Of a stretch of 64,000 nt of DNA, positions 60,048 to 64,000 are shown one piece after another (the stretch's first letter is position 1; each line of letters opens with the position of its first letter). Source of the DNA: Chalara sp. BL73. Lineage: Eukaryota > Ascomycota > Leotiomycetes > Helotiales. The DNA is taken from NCBI GenBank assembly GCA_918026815.1, contig CAKJVC010000182.1:310001-374000 (forward strand). Reading direction: 5' to 3'. A program made the position numbers and the translations under genes. The notes under the pieces were generated by a model. It saw nothing but the letters and a program-made list of their open reading frames with translations. It did no database searches and was not told where the DNA came from.

Positions 60048-60686
60048 CTTGGGAGATCAGCTCTAGCTGTCGAGAGGGGTAATGTTGATGTCGTGGACGT
60101 AGGCTTAGAGAATAATTGATTACCGAATCCAAGATGAAATGGGGTTGATGATATTAAAACGGGTTTGTGATTATAATCAAAAGGCAAACTTGTATTAAGA
60201 AGTGAGGAGAAGAATATGGGGAAGGGCTCACTGGAGGTCCACCGAGCAGCCGAGGCGAAATTGGACGTGTGGGGTCAAACCCTCAGGAAAAGTTGTGAAC
60301 TCTTTAAGAATGTTCAGAAAAGACAAGCCATGAAAAATGCAAGAGGCAGAAAAGTAAGGGAAGAAAATAATGTCCCACTTAGGCTTATATGGTGATTATC
60401 ACTCATTATACGAGTAAATTGGATTGATCAAATGGCAGATTGCATTGATGCTCCCTAGGTATCCAGCGCTAAATTCACCTCAACTCCAAGAGCATCTCTT
60501 CCATAGAGCTACCTCTGTAACGCCATCCGGGTATGAATAGTCTTGTTGTGCCACACTGGCCAAGACGAAATATATGATCTCTATGATCAGAACCAATGAA
60601 AAAGTCGTAGTCGTTTCCAGTATACAGGGCATTATAAAATCTTACAGCTCCCTCCAAATACTTCTGAATATCCTTTCTGTATACAC
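60048..60686. other. Promoter of the hydratase gene and 3' flank of the Golgi protein gene
   Basis: No convincing gene. A minus-strand frame at 60475-60657 is short and without family character. Confidence 0.5.
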
Positions 60687-61831
60687 TCAGTCAATCGTCA
60701 TCCGAGTCGGCAGAGGGCCGAGCTTGATCTCTGTAGTCGTAGAATTTTCCCCTTTCTCCAGCTCTGCACCGAGCTTTCGTGTTGCTATGTGTGGCTTCAA
60801 TCCCTTGCCGAAATTAGCCATGCAGACTGACGCGTTGATGACGGTGAGAACTATCAATAATATAGTGATGACAGCAAAACTGGTGAGGTTCTTCCGAACT
60901 GGCAGAAAGTTGTCCCTCTTTGCAGGTTGGTACATCCGAGCGAGCTTGAAGATGAAATATGCCAAGCCACCGAGGTAGCAAATTATGGTGACGATGACCC
61001 CAAACTTATTCTCGCGGCGGGTCCAGTAGGCTGCCATAACCAGGATGAGAATGGTGACTGGGATTGCAGCGACGGTGATCCATTTCTCCATGTCCTTCAC
61101 GTTCACGACAATGACGAGAAATTGAACAGTAAATCCTAGGAAGAAGAAGAAATCAAACTTCAGGAGAGTAATGTAGATCTGAAAGGTATTAGCATGTTTG
61201 AATACTAGTCTTAGCGAAATTCATACCTGAAAGGTCAAGAACCGACGCTTCATTCGTAAGTCGGCGCTGATGTGCTTGTAAATCGTCCACGCGAACTCGT
61301 CATAGAGCTTCCAAGCAATCCCGGCCATTATTACCGTGAAAACAGCGATAATGATTGGAACTGTCAACAAATATGGTTGCACATCCTTCCACACCGTCTG
61401 TTCCACTTTGATATATCCTCTTTCTTTCAATCCGACAATGGCATCATTGACTTGATCGTACTGAATTGCGGCATATATGAGCATTCCAACATTGTAAACG
61501 CATAGTCCGATAACTTGGATCGTATTTTTGAGTCTCAAGGCATCATACACTAGAAGCAGTTGATAAAGGAAACCGAAAATGAAGAGTGTGAGGTAGGTTG
61601 GAATAGTTTTGCTCAGAGGGATGGTAGGTCTATCCATCTCCAAAGCCAATTGGAATTTTGCAAAGACGTAACTATTATCGTGGTTAGCAAATTGAGTCAC
61701 TGCCAATGCTGATTCTGGTAAACTGAAGGGTAGAGGGCTGTAACTTACGCTTCCAAAGCTAACGTAACACATGTTTGCACGAAAGTCACTATTAAAAAGG
61801 ACCAGGTCCATGTGGTCGTTGGTCGATACAT
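60687..61831 (-). CDS. UPF0658 Golgi apparatus membrane protein
   Basis: Three exons (61749-61831, 61227-61671, 60687-61178) encode 339 aa. Introns are 77 and 48 nt, with GTAAGT and GTATGA donors. The chosen start is the ATG at 61831 (MYRPTTTWTWSFLIV). An open frame continues upstream for about 70 codons without another ATG, so an upstream exon adding an N-terminal extension is possible. The protein has about seven hydrophobic segments, including TYLTLFIFGFLYQLLLVYDA, VIGLCVYNVGMLIYAAIQYD, LLTVPIIIAVFTVIMAGIAW, FFLGFTVQFLVIVV and FAVITILLIVLTVI. The order and the KERGYIKVEQTVWKDVQPYL loop fit the UPF0658 family, localised to the Golgi in fission yeast. Molecular function is not established. 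Confidence 0.85.
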
Positions 61832-63529
61832 CCTGCGTCCTGAACCACCTGACAGTGGAGGAGCGAGGCCTTCACGAGAATGATATCCGCCCAAGGTTGG
61901 TGGTGGATATTGACTTCTCACGTACTGTTGATACGCGGGGTCAGCGTCCAGGAGGGACTTCCGCGACTCGTGTCTATAAGCCACGTTGAAGATGTTGACT
62001 CCTCTCTGGAGCAAGCAGGCAGGAGATAGGAAGAACAATTAAAATTCGATGGTGTTTCTCCTACGAGGCAAACACCCAATACAATGGTAGAAAATGTCGT
62101 TCGTTCGATCTGAAATTAACAGGTATACAAGGACTCGTAGATTGGGTGGGCCGTGAGGTTTAGTATATGAAGCGGTTCGTTGGCCGAGCGAGGTGTGAAA
62201 GAGTGTTGGGCTGTAACTGAAACCGCTCGCGTGTGTCAAGGGTTCCGGATCAGTCAGGGGGACCGTTGAACACTGGGAGAAGGATCAGAGAGCGGTCAAT
62301 TCGTGGGCTTGTCGTACAGAACTGCAGACGATAAATGTAGGAGAGCGAAAGGAGATAGAAGATCGGCGGTAGGAAAGAGAGAGAGTTTTTTTTTTTTTGG
62401 GTGGGAAGTTCGGATGGCAGCACCTGGGCAAGTCTCTGTGTTGTTGATGATGAATGAGAGCGGCAGGATAAAAGAAAGTAACTGGGGTTCGCTAAATTTA
62501 GTGCGTGGCAAGGCTGATCTCTTGGCCCTTTTTTTTTTTTTTTTTTCCGTCCTTCTTTTCTCGTTCTTCGGGTTGAGGACTTGGCCCTTGGCTTGGCCTT
62601 GATGCTGTAGAAGAAGAAGGGAACAAAAAGAATCCGGTTCTCAAAAAAGGGAGAAATAGTGATTTCCTGCACTCGAATATGTATGTCGAGTAAAGGGAAT
62701 CATGGCATAATAACAAAAGTCACAGGACAATTCTTTGGTGGAGGGCTTGGTGAGGCTGATTGCTGGACGGGGCTGATTCCAGTGAGGAGTTCGGGGCTGT
62801 GTTCCGGGGCAATGGCTTCACTATTCCACTATGGGACCAATACTAACGACTGTGCTATTCAATCATGGTTACGCATGACATGACCCCGCTACATTCGGTT
62901 ACGGTGGATTCTACTACTTCCTGTAGAAAAAGGGGTTGGGGGTATCAGGAGATGAAGACGCACAATCAATGTTCCACAGCATAGAGGAGGTGTGCCGTGC
63001 GCCAAGAAGGTGGGAATTTGTTTGAAGTCTCACAACATACAGGTGGAAAAAAAAGATTTTTGTTTCAAGAAAGGCTCCTTTCTCGCTTTGCCTGCGGTGG
63101 TGCCGATTATCCATGATTGAAACATTGGCATACGCCAGGCTCTCTCGACATAAAACCCAGCCAGGTACAAGCCTTAGCATGTAGTCAGGGCTGGCAGAAG
63201 GATTTCCATCAGCGTGAAATACAGTGTAAACGTGTGAACAGTCAACACCAAATCAATTATGTAGACTCCCAGCGCGCTTGATATGAATTGCCTTAATATC
63301 GGTTTCTATTTGAGTCCTTCACCACTCTTTTTGCAGCCTCAGTGACGTGATACCGGCAGGAAAATTCCAGGGCAAGGCCATCCTCAACAGCAAGGACAAG
63401 AGTTCAACAAACGCACTAGTAATACTATGGTCCCGTCCTCGTCATCTGCCATTGTGGTTCCTTAACCACATCTCCTTCACACCTCGCAACGCGAGCTTGC
63501 AATGGAAAAAAAAAATATATGGTTCGCAT
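61832..63529. other. Upstream region of the Golgi protein gene, no further gene
   Basis: 61832-62038 continues the reading frame of the Golgi protein upstream and may be an exon. Long homopolymer T tracts lie at 62387-62399 and 62529-62546. Frames at 62250-62672 and 62914-63180 have no family character. Confidence 0.45.
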
Positions 63530-63708
63530 CATCTGGCGGCAGTGTAATGCCAGAGACACTGTTCCAGCCTTCATGAGCAAGCTCAGAGGAAGACCAGAGA
63601 GGAACAAAAATAAGAATAATCAATGTGATGGTCTATGACCATCTTTCAGAGATTAAACTGAAAAGAACAGATACTACACTTGATCTAAGCCAATAGGCAA
63701 AGAGAGCT
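63530..63708 (-). ncRNA. U2: U2 spliceosomal snRNA
   Basis: On the minus strand the sequence reads CTCTCTTTGCCTATTGGCTT near the 5' end, then AGATCAAGTGTAGTATCTG, which contains GTAGTA, the branch-point recognition element. It continues with TTCTTTTCAGTTTAATCTC (stem IIa region). An Sm site, TTATTTTTGTT, is at 63602-63613. Near the 3' end 63540-63561 forms a hairpin with CAGTG/CACTG arms, as in the 3' stem-loops of U2. Length about 179 nt, close to other fungal U2 RNAs. The 5' end is placed at about 63708 and the 3' end at about 63530; both are accurate to several bases only. It base-pairs with the intron branch site in the spliceosome. Confidence 0.9.
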
Positions 63709-63750
63709 AAAGAGAGAAGAAAAGTTGAATCAGAGAGAGGAAGCTGTACA

Positions 63751-63760
63751 TTTATACCCT
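63751..63760 (-). promoter_or_regulatory. Putative TATA box of the U2 gene
   Basis: On the minus strand GGGTATAAAT lies about 45 bp upstream of the predicted U2 5' end, a suitable place for a Pol II snRNA promoter element. Confidence 0.5.
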
Positions 63761-63803
63761 GGGAGAAACGAAGATTTGTTTTAGCGTGGCGCTAGTGGTT
63801 GTT

Positions 63804-63813
63804 ATCACGTGAT
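63804..63813. promoter_or_regulatory. Palindromic E-box upstream of U2
   Basis: ATCACGTGAT, a perfect 10-bp palindrome with a CACGTG core, sits about 96 bp upstream of the U2 5' end. It may bind a bHLH or Cbf1-type factor. Confidence 0.4.
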
Positions 63814-64000
63814 ATTGGAGAAAGGCTGTGACAAGGCTACCACTCAAGCCCAGTTCGGTGAATCAACAACACGATATCTAGAGCGCAGGAAAGTCTAGGA
63901 GAATTCTCGCTCTTTTGTAGGTAAATACACATAAACGTAGGAGATCCAAAGATGCTCAATAGTTTCCACATCATCTGAATCATTCTTCAAAGCGGCGTGT

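Noticed and set aside
62250..62672. Minus-strand 140-aa frame rich in Lys and Ser
   Set aside because: Built largely on homopolymer tracts in the leader region of the Golgi protein gene.
1..64000. CRISPR arrays, bacterial operons, ribosome binding sites and tRNA genes
   Set aside because: No regularly spaced repeats were seen and the genes are spliced eukaryotic ones. I noticed no tRNA by eye; a covariance-model scan would be needed to exclude one.

Overview
The window reads as nuclear DNA of a filamentous ascomycete (Pezizomycotina). The evidence is short GT-AG introns of about 46 to 200 nt with CTAAC/CTGAC-like branch sites, a white collar-2 gene, an Srk1/Rck2-type kinase, MTC1, a LicD/Mnn4-type gene and a Pol II type U2 snRNA gene. 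I cannot fix the order from sequence alone. All splice models were built by hand from reading frame, splice consensus and family conservation.

The layout alternates conserved gene blocks with AT-rich gene-poor stretches that look mutated by RIP (repeat-induced point mutation) or otherwise decayed. Positions 1-10 kb form an accessory stretch holding three small secreted-protein genes. They are a 70-aa Kex2-type repeat precursor (185-486), a 199-aa precursor ending in an eight-cysteine bacteriocin fulvocin C-like domain behind a dibasic site (2614-3213), and a 66-aa four-cysteine secreted peptide (9396-9647). Positions 11.5-20 kb carry a large AT-hook/zinc-finger nuclear protein, MTC1 and the stress kinase. 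Positions 20-33 kb are sparse: a RidA family gene, a low-complexity protein, a four-helix membrane protein and decayed pieces.

Positions 33-38 kb hold a secreted LicD-domain protein with a long proline/glutamine and basic tail, and a secreted protein of unknown family. Positions 38-47 kb are a conserved block: RAD50, divergently transcribed white collar-2, and a large uncharacterised fungal protein. A secreted, glycosylation-rich protein follows at 48.8-50.3 kb. Positions 51-56 kb are a decayed island with relics of a CmcJ/AsaB-type oxygenase and a DAO-type FAD oxidoreductase, perhaps the remains of a secondary-metabolite locus. Positions 56-62 kb carry an AKR7-type aldo-keto reductase, a second RidA paralogue, a peroxisomal (-SKL) enoyl-CoA hydratase/isomerase and a UPF0658 Golgi membrane protein. 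The U2 snRNA gene lies on the minus strand at the right end.

The most promising biology is at the left edge: the Kex2-repeat peptide precursor (a candidate ribosomally made peptide natural product) and the fungal bacteriocin-like precursor.
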